Shown: one piece after another, positions 33,379 to 42,343 of the stretch
Layout: each line of letters opens with the position of its first letter
Position numbering within the stretch: position 1 is the stretch's first letter
Assembly (NCBI RefSeq): GCF_032926325.1
Contig: NZ_CP136709.1
Location: forward strand, 781,501 to 845,500
DNA length: 64,000 nucleotides
Reading direction: 5' to 3'
Origin: Aestuariibaculum lutulentum
Lineage (GTDB): Bacteria > Bacteroidota > Bacteroidia > Flavobacteriales > Flavobacteriaceae
The notes under the pieces: model-generated
Told to the model about the DNA's origin: nothing
The model's input: the letters and a program-made list of their open reading frames with translations, nothing else
Database searches by the model: none
Translations under genes and position numbers: made by a program

Positions 33379-34815
33379 CTATTTTTTAGAAGTTAAAACC
33401 AATACCCAATCGTTTCCTTCCTGTGATTCTCCTGGTGCATCAAAATCTAAAACACCTTCATTTTTATACGTACCAGCAGAGGTAGTTTCTCCCGTTGATG
33501 GGTTAAACCAAGATGCTTCTACTTCAGCACCTTCAATAACACCCATATTTGCTTTAATAGTTCGTCCGGTGTAGGTGTAAAACAACGCGTAATTGTTACC
33601 ACGAGTTGCCGAAATATAATTGTATTTCTCACCTTGATTAGCCACTAAAGTTTCATCTGGAACACGGTTGAAATAATCAAATTTCAGCATTAAATCTTTT
33701 AAATGAACCATTTGTCCTGCTCCCGGATCGTTTAAAGCATCAACCCAATAGGTTTTACTTCCGTAAGCTTCAGGAATTTTGTGATTGGCATGCATTTGCA
33801 TGATGTGGTTGTTTCCGTAGGTGAATCCTGCTGCACCTGCAAAAACAGACCAATAACCGTAACGACGTAGGTCTTTAGCTTTCCAATGTGGTTGTAAGGT
33901 ATCGTGTAACCCTTGAGGAATACCTTCGTATGAAGGCTCCCCATCTAAGGTTGGTTTTGTTGGTTTTAAGTTGAAATCGACATTAACAAATTTGTAGTTG
34001 TCTTCGCCGTAATTACGCTCGGTATCATCTTGATCGTAACGACGGTGACCTGATTGGAACATATTAAAATCTAACCAGCTTTCGTTATGAAAATCATCAG
34101 AGGAATCGGTACGACCACGAGGATGGAAAGTTACCATGCGCTTTGGATTTTTAGCTTTTAAGATACTTCCTATGGCGTTCCACAATTCTGTATTTTCATT
34201 ACCAAAAGTATCTCCACCAACTAACCAAATAATGTTATCGCGATCTTGAAAACGTTCTGCCAAAAAATTAGCATAAGCCTTAGCCTGGTCAATACTTACT
34301 TCTCCGGCAGTAACCGGAGAACCCCAGATTGGCACCATGCCTAAGTACAAATCGTTTTCTTTAGCCACATCTAAAGCATAATCAACATGATCCCAAAAAT
34401 CATAAGCGGCATCATTATTGAAATCGTTCCCTTCTGTTACTAAGGGTTTCGATAAGTCTTTCTTTACTAAAGCCGAATCACCATACACGTTCGCCGCATT
34501 TAACGAATGAATGGTCATGATTTGAATAACGTTATACCCTTTGTCCTTGCGGTCTTTGAAGTAAACACCTAATTCCTCTCTATTCAATTTGTTAAAAGCT
34601 AACCAACCTGTATCTCCTAAATAGAAAAACGGTTTTCCGTCTTCGGTTTGAAAATAATGTCCATTTTCTGAAACTTGAATGTTTGGCATGCCTACTTCGG
34701 CAATAAGTTCTTCCTCTACTACTTTCTTTTCCTGATTTCCTTTACAAGAAATCATGACTGCTATCATTCCTAAAATAGATAACCCCCTAAATAGTTTTGT
34801 TGTTCGCTTTTTCAT
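33379..34815 (-). CDS. GH140 (DUF4038) apiosidase-like enzyme, lipoprotein
   Basis: 478 residues with lipoprotein signal (Cys24, MIAVMISCKGN). Residues 45-390 form the DUF4038 TIM barrel: GHYFQTEDGKPFFYLGDTGW, RKDKGYNVIQIM, DNIIWLVGGDTFG with Asp202, and TLDGEPSYEG with Glu293, the probable acid/base and nucleophile. The last 90 residues are a beta domain (ASWFNPSTGETTSAG) of the kind called apiosidase C-terminal/DUF4440-like. GH140 enzymes cut between D-apiose and the galacturonan backbone of RG-II, and apiose also decorates seagrass and duckweed apiogalacturonan. This is the best single marker for an apiose-bearing pectin. Some DUF4038 proteins have other activities. Confidence 0.85.
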   Translation of the reverse strand: MKKRTTKLFRGLSILGMIAVMISCKGNQEKKVVEEELIAEVGMPNIQVSENGHYFQTEDGKPFFYLGDTGWLAFNKLNREELGVYFKDRKDKGYNVIQIMTIHSLNAANVYGDSALVKKDLSKPLVTEGNDFNNDAAYDFWDHVDYALDVAKENDLYLGMVPIWGSPVTAGEVSIDQAKAYANFLAERFQDRDNIIWLVGGDTFGNENTELWNAIGSILKAKNPKRMVTFHPRGRTDSSDDFHNESWLDFNMFQSGHRRYDQDDTERNYGEDNYKFVNVDFNLKPTKPTLDGEPSYEGIPQGLHDTLQPHWKAKDLRRYGYWSVFAGAAGFTYGNNHIMQMHANHKIPEAYGSKTYWVDALNDPGAGQMVHLKDLMLKFDYFNRVPDETLVANQGEKYNYISATRGNNYALFYTYTGRTIKANMGVIEGAEVEASWFNPSTGETTSAGTYKNEGVLDFDAPGESQEGNDWVLVLTSKK

Positions 34816-34828
34816 CTTTTATAAATAA

Positions 34829-37800
34829 TTATTTCTTTCTAATGTAAACTACTAATTCTGCTTTGTTGGTTTGTGGCTTTTTTAACTGGTACCTCGATTT
34901 ACCTTTTATATTGGTTGTTGAAATAACTTCGCCGTTACCGGAATCGATCCAGAACACGTCAAACTTTCCGCTGTAACTGGTTAAGTCAATTTCTACGGTT
35001 TCAATATGTCTTAGATAAAATAAATATGCTTTTCCAGCATCTTCTAAAGACCAGATATCACTATTTAAATCCTGCGTTTTATTAACAGTCATGTTGATTA
35101 AATCCTGATAAAACCCATCGATATTTATAAATGGAATATTTGGCAACGACCCCCCAGCCATAAGTACAGGCCAACCAAATCGAGGTGAAGCCATTGTAGA
35201 ATACAACACCACTTTATCTGGGTAGGCTTCACGATACTCACGAACCGCACGATAAATTTGTGCTTCGGTTTCCTTACCGGTTTTCATTTTACGTGCATGC
35301 TGACGTGGTGCTAAATTTTTACCACCTTCGGGAGCATAAGCTGTTCCGTCTTGTCTGTAATGCCAGTAACGGATATCAATTAAGTCGACAATATTAACTC
35401 TGGATGCATCTTTTAAAATAGCATCCTGAACATCTTTAGTCGCGCTTAATCCTATAATACCGGTTTTTCCGGTTTCGTGTTCCCATTTTTTAACTTCATC
35501 CAACCAGAATTCCATGAAATGAAGTGGTCCGGTATATTCAGCACTTGTAAACTGAATAACATTACTGTTATCGGCGAAGTTTTCTAAAGATTTTCTAATA
35601 AATCCTTCGTGAAGTTTTCTTCGGTTTTCATTGGTGACATCGTAGAATTGTTCCGCCATAAAAATACGCTTATCGCCTGCATAAGGTGGTGGTTCAGGGA
35701 ATCCTGTTCCGTTTACGTTGTTAATTGAACGCCAAGGCGAACTCGACCAGTGTGCCCCTGCTTCTATGATGTTATGTTGAAAATACTGCTGGTTGATTAA
35801 TAACTGTCCGTTAGCTTCTGCTAAATCTGCAAAGCGGTCTAAGCGATTCCAGTACCAATCGTTGAATTTTGTTAAATCATATTTACTTAATTGATCCCAA
35901 GCTAATCCTTCTCCTGTTCTTGCAAAAGGCTGTTCGTAAAACGGTGGCCACACATCGGCATCTATTCTGCGTGTACGCTCATGGTCATCCATACGACGTT
36001 CGTACCATAAACCATAGTTGTGCTCTAAAGCAATAATGTTATTCTGATTAAAGTAATCAACAACCTCATTTAAATTGTCGGTAAAACCTGTTCCTGTTCT
36101 TCCCGGAACAAAACGGGTCACATGAGGTCTTGAATTATTTAAATCATGATTACGTAAACTACCACGCCACCATTCAACCATTTGTTGATTTCCTGCAATA
36201 AATTTCCCGTTAAAGGTTAGTTTTCCATTGATGATTTTTACAATGCCATTTTCTGAAGTTTTATCTACAGATTTTAATTTTAAATCGGTTACCGATTTTA
36301 ATTTTGAAGCATCTACCGGAATCGGATTGGCTTCTGAAGATTGTTGAATCCATTGCGGCATGCTCATTACCGGAATTAAAGCCTCCTGAGTTAACACCTG
36401 AGCTTCATCTACCGTCGGACTTGAGGTTGGCTCTGAACCCATATCGTATACAAACGGATTCATTGGCAGTTTTTCTAAACGATTTTCTAACTGCGCATAG
36501 AATAAACTTCTTGGCGTAATATGGTTATTTACATCTTTCCAATACCCATTTCCGCCCATAATGCCTCCCCAGACACCAAATGCCCAATTCTGTGCTGTTG
36601 GCGGACTATAATTTAATATTTTTGAAGCTGAAGTTTCCCAAAACACACTGTTAGCTGCCGTCCAGCCAGCACCACGACCAGTTTGTTCTCTATTGTTGTA
36701 ATTAATGCCTTCACCATCTACATAAGACACATCGAACAATACACCTGTTGCCCAAGATCCAATAGCACCACTGTTACTGTATGGCAAATACGAATGGCAT
36801 TGCACGAAAGCATTTGGTCCGGTAGTTCCTAAACCTCCAACAGCAAAATCGTTATATCCGTATTCGGAATAACAACGCTGAAATAAGGTTTGTTGTCCTT
36901 CTGTGTAAAATGTATGCCTTCTAAAAGCTGCAATTTCTGAAACAGGTTCGGTAGCGATACAATCTTCAACAGTGATTTGTTGTGCTGTTTTTAAAATGGT
37001 TACGGCTCCACCTGCAAAATGCTTAAAGTTTACCTGACGTACCCAGGCATTTTTTACATTCGCCAAACTAATACCAAACCAGCGGTGTTCTTCGTCCTTC
37101 TCATTCGCCGGATTGAAGGTTGACTGCATGTTAATATTTTCGACACCTACGTTTTCAATTCGACCTGTCCAGCTATATTTTATAACTTCCGGTTTTCCGT
37201 AGGTATCATCTAAAGTCATGGTTAGCGGTGCATTTAAAGTCACCTCGCTACCATTAATTTGTTTTACAACAAGGTTCCAGGTGATATCGAAATCGCGGGA
37301 TTTCCATCCTATCCAACCAGTTTCAGCACCAAAGAAATCCATGCCTAAAGTCTTAATCCATTTATCGGTTAAAGGCTGGCGGATAACAATATCGTCTGAA
37401 GCTTTTAATTTTGAAGTATTCTGTAATTGAATTTTTAGAGATCCAAGGGGTGTATATGTTGTTTTGAATGCTAAAGTATCAGCATAGATTCGGTGATCTT
37501 CTCCTAAAACACTCACTAAAGCTTCACGTTTTAAACCGGTTCCTAACAATACGGTTTCGTTGTCTTCATTTCCGCTTCCGCGAAGCACAACACCTGATGT
37601 TTTTAAGTATAGAGTTCCGTTAAGTTTAAAAGTACCTTTATCTAAAAGTACGGCTCCACGGAAACCGTTAGCATCAGGCTTTAACTGACTCACGTAATCA
37701 ATCGCTGCCTGAATGGTTTTGGTAGCATCTTCAGTTTGATTAGGCACAAAAATTTTAGCATCAACGGTTGGAATCGCCTTTTCAGAAGCCATATAACCTG

Positions 37801-37993
37801 CATAAGAGAAATCAGGAATCTGATTCCCTAAGCTATCGGCAACATGCTGCACCTTTCCATTTTTATCTTTTATGATATCTGGAAAAGACGCCTGAGCAAC
37901 TGCAACATTAGACACTAAACATATCGCTAAACTCGACAAAAGGACTTTACCCTGAAGATAAAGCCCTGTATTTTTTAACCCAATAAAACTCAT
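34829..37993 (-). CDS. Beta-helix protein fused to a DUF6298-like C-terminal domain, function unknown
   Basis: 1054 residues, secretion signal (SSLAICLVSNVAVAQ, cleavage about 34). Residues 75-500 form a right-handed parallel beta-helix of the pectate-lyase-superfamily kind (DATKTIQAAIDYVSQLK, KTSGVVLRGSG, ITVEDCIATEPVSEIAAFRR). Residues 590-1054 form a second, separate domain (GKLTFNGKFIAGNQQMVEWW, NNIIALEHNYGLWYERRMDD, EFWLDEVKKWEHETGKTG, IRYWHYRQDG), which I think is DUF6298, with many conserved Trp, His and Asp residues suggestive of a barrel hydrolase. No established activity is known to me. It lies between GH140 (13 bases) and a PL1 (15 bases). A GH141 relationship for the helix part is possible but unproven. 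Confidence 0.75.
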   Translation of the reverse strand: MSFIGLKNTGLYLQGKVLLSSLAICLVSNVAVAQASFPDIIKDKNGKVQHVADSLGNQIPDFSYAGYMASEKAIPTVDAKIFVPNQTEDATKTIQAAIDYVSQLKPDANGFRGAVLLDKGTFKLNGTLYLKTSGVVLRGSGNEDNETVLLGTGLKREALVSVLGEDHRIYADTLAFKTTYTPLGSLKIQLQNTSKLKASDDIVIRQPLTDKWIKTLGMDFFGAETGWIGWKSRDFDITWNLVVKQINGSEVTLNAPLTMTLDDTYGKPEVIKYSWTGRIENVGVENINMQSTFNPANEKDEEHRWFGISLANVKNAWVRQVNFKHFAGGAVTILKTAQQITVEDCIATEPVSEIAAFRRHTFYTEGQQTLFQRCYSEYGYNDFAVGGLGTTGPNAFVQCHSYLPYSNSGAIGSWATGVLFDVSYVDGEGINYNNREQTGRGAGWTAANSVFWETSASKILNYSPPTAQNWAFGVWGGIMGGNGYWKDVNNHITPRSLFYAQLENRLEKLPMNPFVYDMGSEPTSSPTVDEAQVLTQEALIPVMSMPQWIQQSSEANPIPVDASKLKSVTDLKLKSVDKTSENGIVKIINGKLTFNGKFIAGNQQMVEWWRGSLRNHDLNNSRPHVTRFVPGRTGTGFTDNLNEVVDYFNQNNIIALEHNYGLWYERRMDDHERTRRIDADVWPPFYEQPFARTGEGLAWDQLSKYDLTKFNDWYWNRLDRFADLAEANGQLLINQQYFQHNIIEAGAHWSSSPWRSINNVNGTGFPEPPPYAGDKRIFMAEQFYDVTNENRRKLHEGFIRKSLENFADNSNVIQFTSAEYTGPLHFMEFWLDEVKKWEHETGKTGIIGLSATKDVQDAILKDASRVNIVDLIDIRYWHYRQDGTAYAPEGGKNLAPRQHARKMKTGKETEAQIYRAVREYREAYPDKVVLYSTMASPRFGWPVLMAGGSLPNIPFINIDGFYQDLINMTVNKTQDLNSDIWSLEDAGKAYLFYLRHIETVEIDLTSYSGKFDVFWIDSGNGEVISTTNIKGKSRYQLKKPQTNKAELVVYIRKK

Positions 37994-38008
37994 TATGAAT
38001 CTGCTATT

Positions 38009-39709
38009 TTATTGTAATAATCGTTCTGATAAGGTATCGCCGTTATTTTCAGATTTTGTCCAATCTACTTTTTTAGTCGGGTCGATACCGTTAATGTATT
38101 TTTCAATATTTGTATATCCATCACCGTTTAAATCCTGATTTGCATCAGAAGGATCCTTCGGATTTAAACCATATTTTTTCTCCCATTTATCTGAGATACC
38201 ATCACCATCTGAATCTTTATAAGCTTTCCCTTTGTACTCCGGATAACCACCTACCTGATCAGGATGTGTGATGATACCTTTTTTATAAGAATCGGCAGGT
38301 AAACGTCTTTTAATAAATTCTTTTCCAATGGTATTTTCAAGACCATCTTTGTATTCAACTTTTCCAGTCCTAACGGTTTTAATCACACGCTCGTCAACCG
38401 CATCACGTTTTGGCAATGTTGCCCCAACATGGTCTAACACATATTCGTAAGCTTCATCAGCTTCCATTATAGTTATATGCGCCATTGGGAATGGTTTGTC
38501 TTGTTTAATGAATTCTAAATCTTCCTGAGCCTCATCTAACGAACGATTTTCTAATTGAATACCACCTTTCCAGTTGTTTTTTGTCACTTCCGGTGAACCT
38601 TCTGTGATATTACCAGCTACATAAGCACGCCCATAACCTTTTGGCACTTTATACCCAGATTCTGGTTTTAAAATTCTGTAACGGATAGGCTCATCGGTAG
38701 GGGTTATTGGTCCTGGTTTGAAATAGTTGTTAACGATATTGAACATAGATCGGTAATCTCCACCATCTAAAGAGCGGTTCCACCAGTTAAATAATACATT
38801 GTTAACAAAGTTGAAACTACCATACATACCAATTGAAGGATTTCTGGAAATATTATTAGCCCACAAGTTACGAATAAATGTGCTATTTAACCCACCAATA
38901 GTACTACCAAATGCGTGGTTATACGTATCTAAACCTTCCGATGAAATGGTATTTTGAATGGTTACGTTTACGGCTGGTAATTTTTCTAATTTCGACTTTT
39001 CATTCGCTTGAAACTGGTGTCTGTACAATGAAATATTTTCGTCTAATCCCCAGCTCACCGAACAGTGATCAACAATAACATTTCCTATAACATTTCCTCC
39101 TAAACCATCATCTCTACGAGTGACATCGGTAGCACCACGACGGAAACGCATATAACGGATAATAATATCGTGTGTATCTAAAAGGATAGATTCACCAGCA
39201 ACACAAATACCATCGCCAGGTGCAGTTTGTCCGGCAATTGTAATATAAGGCGCACGAACGCTGATAGGTTTTTCTAACTGAATGATTCCAGCCACATTAA
39301 ACACAACGGTTCTTGACCCCACGGCTTCTAAAGCTTCACGTAAGGTTCCAGGTCCGCTATCGGCTAAACTGGTAACCACAAATACTTTTCCTCCGCGGCC
39401 ACCTTGCGTGAAAGCACCTCCACCTTGGGCTCCCGGGAATGCAGGAATTTCGGCCTGAACTAAATCTGCCGGATAAGCAGCCCAAGGAATATAAGGCTTT
39501 CCTTGTTTAGCTTCAGATTCAATAATGTGATAATTTTTCTGCCAAATATCGTTGAGTCTTTTTTCTTCTAAAGCTAAAACAGAATCGGTTTTTGCCTGAA
39601 GTTCATGAGGGATGTCAGGATACTGTGCCCGTGCCGTTTGAACCAGCGAACAAAAAGACACTACTGTAAGTGCATATTTTAGTGCCTTATTTTTAGTTAT
39701 GCTATACAT
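38009..39709 (-). CDS. PL1 pectate lyase with C-terminal calcium-binding repeat (copy A)
   Basis: 566 residues with signal peptide ending ARAQ at about 29. The PL1 helix begins at FPGAQGGGAFTQGGRGGK (about 92) and continues through GTLREALE, TIAGQTAPGDGICVAG, VIVDHCSVSWGLDEN and NLWANNISRNPS, which hold the calcium Asp and catalytic Arg region. Near residue 500, DSDGDGISDKWEKKYGLNP and LNGDGYTNIEKYING are thrombospondin-3/dockerin-like calcium loops. It eliminates alpha-1,4-galacturonan outside or at the cell surface. It has the same length as the PL1 at 40456, about half of the residues in compared blocks are identical, and the two flank the DUF3826 gene, so they look like a tandem duplication. 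Confidence 0.9.
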   Translation of the reverse strand: MYSITKNKALKYALTVVSFCSLVQTARAQYPDIPHELQAKTDSVLALEEKRLNDIWQKNYHIIESEAKQGKPYIPWAAYPADLVQAEIPAFPGAQGGGAFTQGGRGGKVFVVTSLADSGPGTLREALEAVGSRTVVFNVAGIIQLEKPISVRAPYITIAGQTAPGDGICVAGESILLDTHDIIIRYMRFRRGATDVTRRDDGLGGNVIGNVIVDHCSVSWGLDENISLYRHQFQANEKSKLEKLPAVNVTIQNTISSEGLDTYNHAFGSTIGGLNSTFIRNLWANNISRNPSIGMYGSFNFVNNVLFNWWNRSLDGGDYRSMFNIVNNYFKPGPITPTDEPIRYRILKPESGYKVPKGYGRAYVAGNITEGSPEVTKNNWKGGIQLENRSLDEAQEDLEFIKQDKPFPMAHITIMEADEAYEYVLDHVGATLPKRDAVDERVIKTVRTGKVEYKDGLENTIGKEFIKRRLPADSYKKGIITHPDQVGGYPEYKGKAYKDSDGDGISDKWEKKYGLNPKDPSDANQDLNGDGYTNIEKYINGIDPTKKVDWTKSENNGDTLSERLLQ

Positions 39710-39749
39710 ATTGATATTTAGTTTTTGGTTTAATATTTAAAGAAAAAAA

Positions 39750-40409
39750 TTACTTTTTCTTTGCTTCTTCAATGCGTTGGTACCATCCATCACGCTCCTT
39801 TTCAAGGTCGTAGCCTCTAGCTGATAAATAATTGTTTATTCTTCCTTTGTATTTACCAAACCAAGCGTGTTTTTCTTTTGAAGAACCACCGTCCATGGCA
39901 TGCTCTCTCGCTTCCTTAAGATTGTTATAAATGTAATCCTGCTCTTCTTTTGATAAAGTAGGAATCATTTCAAGAAACGCTTTGTAGGTTTTTGGTAACA
40001 CACCGTAAGTCATGCCATCTTTAACCCCGTCAACTTGCTCTTCGGTTAACTGAGATGACAATTGCTTCACATAAGATTTATGTAATTTATCTATTGATTT
40101 TTCTGATTTAGCTTTCGCTTTTTCAATCTTTTTATCTTGCTTGTCTTTTGCTAAGTCGCTCTTTTTAACGTCTTCAATTTTAGCGTCGCGCTCGTCTTGA
40201 AGCTTGCTTAAATTCTGATATTGCTTCGCGATAATTTCAGTAACAGCTTCTTCTTTAGCCGGATCATTTAACTCTAATCCATCAACTATTTTAGCCCCAC
40301 GTTCCTTAGTCACTTTAATATATTCCGGATCTAGATATTGTTGAGCAGATGCTGTTCCAAAAGCTAATGCAACAAACAATACTCCAATGCTTAATCGTTT
40401 AATCAACAT
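39750..40409 (-). CDS. DUF3826-like secreted protein between two pectate lyases
   Basis: 219 residues, signal peptide ending TASAQ at about 22. The mature part is mostly helical and strongly charged; a Lys/Glu/Asp-rich stretch (about 65-115) looks like a coiled coil. The C-terminal half keeps MTYGVLPKTYKAFLEMIP, a TLSKEEQDYIYNNLKEARE helix and a WFGKYKGRINNYLSARGYD block, which I associate with DUF3826. No catalytic motif is evident. Its place between two PL1 paralogues (gaps 40 and 46 bases) suggests help in pectin capture, lyase folding or anchoring. Function is unknown. Confidence 0.75.
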   Translation of the reverse strand: MLIKRLSIGVLFVALAFGTASAQQYLDPEYIKVTKERGAKIVDGLELNDPAKEEAVTEIIAKQYQNLSKLQDERDAKIEDVKKSDLAKDKQDKKIEKAKAKSEKSIDKLHKSYVKQLSSQLTEEQVDGVKDGMTYGVLPKTYKAFLEMIPTLSKEEQDYIYNNLKEAREHAMDGGSSKEKHAWFGKYKGRINNYLSARGYDLEKERDGWYQRIEEAKKK

Positions 40410-40455
40410 ATGTTTTTAGTTTAATTTTTTTGAACTTTTTAAGAAGTAACGAAGC

Positions 40456-42156
40456 CTATTTTAATAAAGGCTCCGTTAATGTTTCTTTATTGTTTTTAAG
40501 ATCTTTCCAATCTGCTTTTTTCTTAGGATTAATGCCGTTGATGTAAGACTCAATGTTAGTGTAACCATCTTTATTTAAATCTCCTTTAGCATCAGAATAG
40601 TCATTTGGATTTAATCCGTATTTTTTCTCCCAAGCATCTGGCATACCATCTTTATCGGTATCAACATAAGGTATTCCTTTGTATTCAGGGTAACCACCTA
40701 CCTGAGCGATATCGGTAATGATACCGTGTTTATATGAATCTTTTGCTAAACGACGGTGTTTGAATTGATAAAACGAATCTGGGTCTAAACCTTCAACATA
40801 TTCAGGTTTTCCTGTCTTAACCGTTCTAACAATTCTTTGATCTACAACATCACGAATAGGAAGCGTTGCCCCAACGTGTTCTGTTACGTAATCAAAGGCT
40901 TTATCAGCATCCATAATTTCACGAAACCAAGGCATCGGGAATGGTCTACTGGCATTCATATAATCGAAATATGGTTTTGCTCCCTGGTAATCTAAAAGCT
41001 CACCATCTTTACCTTCAATTTGCACACCACCTGCCCAGTTATCTGCAGTAATTTTTGCATTATTTTCTACAATATTTCCTTTTACATATGCACGACCGTA
41101 AACCATAGTATCTAACTTACTTCTACCCGCTTCTGGTTTTAAAATACGGTAACTTATCGGTTCATCTTTTGGTGTTAACGGTCCTGGTTTGTAGTAGTTG
41201 TTAATGATGTTGTATTTTGCTGTGTAATCTCCACCATCAATAGAACGGTGTACCCAGTTAAACATCACATTATTTACAAAATTGAAGATACCATTCCATC
41301 CAATTGAAGGATTTCTACCCGCATTGTTCGCCCACATATTTCTCATAAACGAACAGTTTTCACCTCCTAAAGTACTACCAAACGCATGGTTATATGTATC
41401 TAAAGCTTCACCGAATAAAGAGTTTTGAATAGTAATATTTACAGTTGGTTTCTTTTCATCCTTATAATCGGCACCCGGACTATACATATGACGGTAAATA
41501 GACATATTTTCATCTAATCCCCAAGTTGCAGAGATGTGATCTAACATAATATTTCCGACAGGATTTCCTCCGATTGCATCATCACGACGCCCCACAAAGG
41601 TCTCTCCTCTACGAAAACGCATATGACGAATAATTACATCGTGGGTATCAATCCATACTGACTCACCTGCCACACAAATACCATCACCTGGTGCTGTTTG
41701 CCCAGCAATAGTGATATATGGCGCGCGAATAATTAAAGGCGTTTCTAGTTTAATAATCCCTGCTACATTAAAAACAATAGTTCTTGCTCCACCTTTTTCA
41801 CAGGCCTCACGTAAAGATCCAGGCCCATCATCGGCAAGACTTGTTACGGTGTAAACTTCACCTCCACGACCACCATACGTGTACATACCTCCACCTTCAG
41901 CTCCTGGGAAAGCAGGAATTTCTGCTTGTGGCAAATCGGTTGGTCTACCCGCCCACGGAATATAAGGTTTACCTTCTCTGGCTTCTTTTTGAACTATAAT
42001 TTTTGCCTTTTCCCAAGCTTCATCAGAATGCTTATAGGCTTCGGCTTTTATAGCTTCTTCTTTGGCTTTATCATCATCTGTAAGTTTAGGATATTGCGCA
42101 TAAGCATTTCCTACTAACAGAGATAAAGCTATTATCATAATATTACTCTTTTTCAT
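40456..42156 (-). CDS. PL1 pectate lyase with C-terminal calcium-binding repeat (copy B)
   Basis: 566 residues with signal peptide ending AYAQ at about 21. PL1 motifs as in copy A: FPGAEGGGMYTYGGRGGE, GSLREACEKGG, TIAGQTAPGDGICVAG, IMLDHISATWGLDEN, NMWANNAGRNPSIG, then C-terminal DTDKDGMPDAWEKKYGLNP and LNKDGYTNIESYING. In copy A the DHCS of the active strand is DHIS here, so the Cys is lost but the Asp kept. It is the first gene of the long enzyme operon, placed behind the terminator that follows the second SusD, and has 187 bases of upstream space for a promoter. Endo-acting surface pectate lyase is the likely role. Confidence 0.9.
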   Translation of the reverse strand: MKKSNIMIIALSLLVGNAYAQYPKLTDDDKAKEEAIKAEAYKHSDEAWEKAKIIVQKEAREGKPYIPWAGRPTDLPQAEIPAFPGAEGGGMYTYGGRGGEVYTVTSLADDGPGSLREACEKGGARTIVFNVAGIIKLETPLIIRAPYITIAGQTAPGDGICVAGESVWIDTHDVIIRHMRFRRGETFVGRRDDAIGGNPVGNIMLDHISATWGLDENMSIYRHMYSPGADYKDEKKPTVNITIQNSLFGEALDTYNHAFGSTLGGENCSFMRNMWANNAGRNPSIGWNGIFNFVNNVMFNWVHRSIDGGDYTAKYNIINNYYKPGPLTPKDEPISYRILKPEAGRSKLDTMVYGRAYVKGNIVENNAKITADNWAGGVQIEGKDGELLDYQGAKPYFDYMNASRPFPMPWFREIMDADKAFDYVTEHVGATLPIRDVVDQRIVRTVKTGKPEYVEGLDPDSFYQFKHRRLAKDSYKHGIITDIAQVGGYPEYKGIPYVDTDKDGMPDAWEKKYGLNPNDYSDAKGDLNKDGYTNIESYINGINPKKKADWKDLKNNKETLTEPLLK

Positions 42157-42252
42157 CGTCTATTGGCTTTGTTATTTTTTTACAATATTGTACTCAAAGG
42201 TTATGTGTTTTTTAGACACTTATATTATATAAAGGTTTAATTGCATCTAAAA

Positions 42253-42288
42253 AAAATACCTGTATTTTTTTAATAACACAGGTATTTT
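42253..42288 (-). terminator. Rho-independent terminator after the second SusD
   Basis: AAAATACCTGT (42253-42263) and ACAGGTATTTT (42278-42288) form a perfect 11-pair stem with a 14-base loop. Read on the minus strand the stem is followed by eight T residues (reverse of the A-run at 42249-42256). It lies 56 bases behind the stop of the second SusD gene and so separates the SusCD unit from the PL1-led operon. Confidence 0.85.
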
Positions 42289-42343
42289 CAAAGCTTTCAT
42301 TTGTAGGATTTATACAAGTATCTCAGAATCTTAAATATACAAA

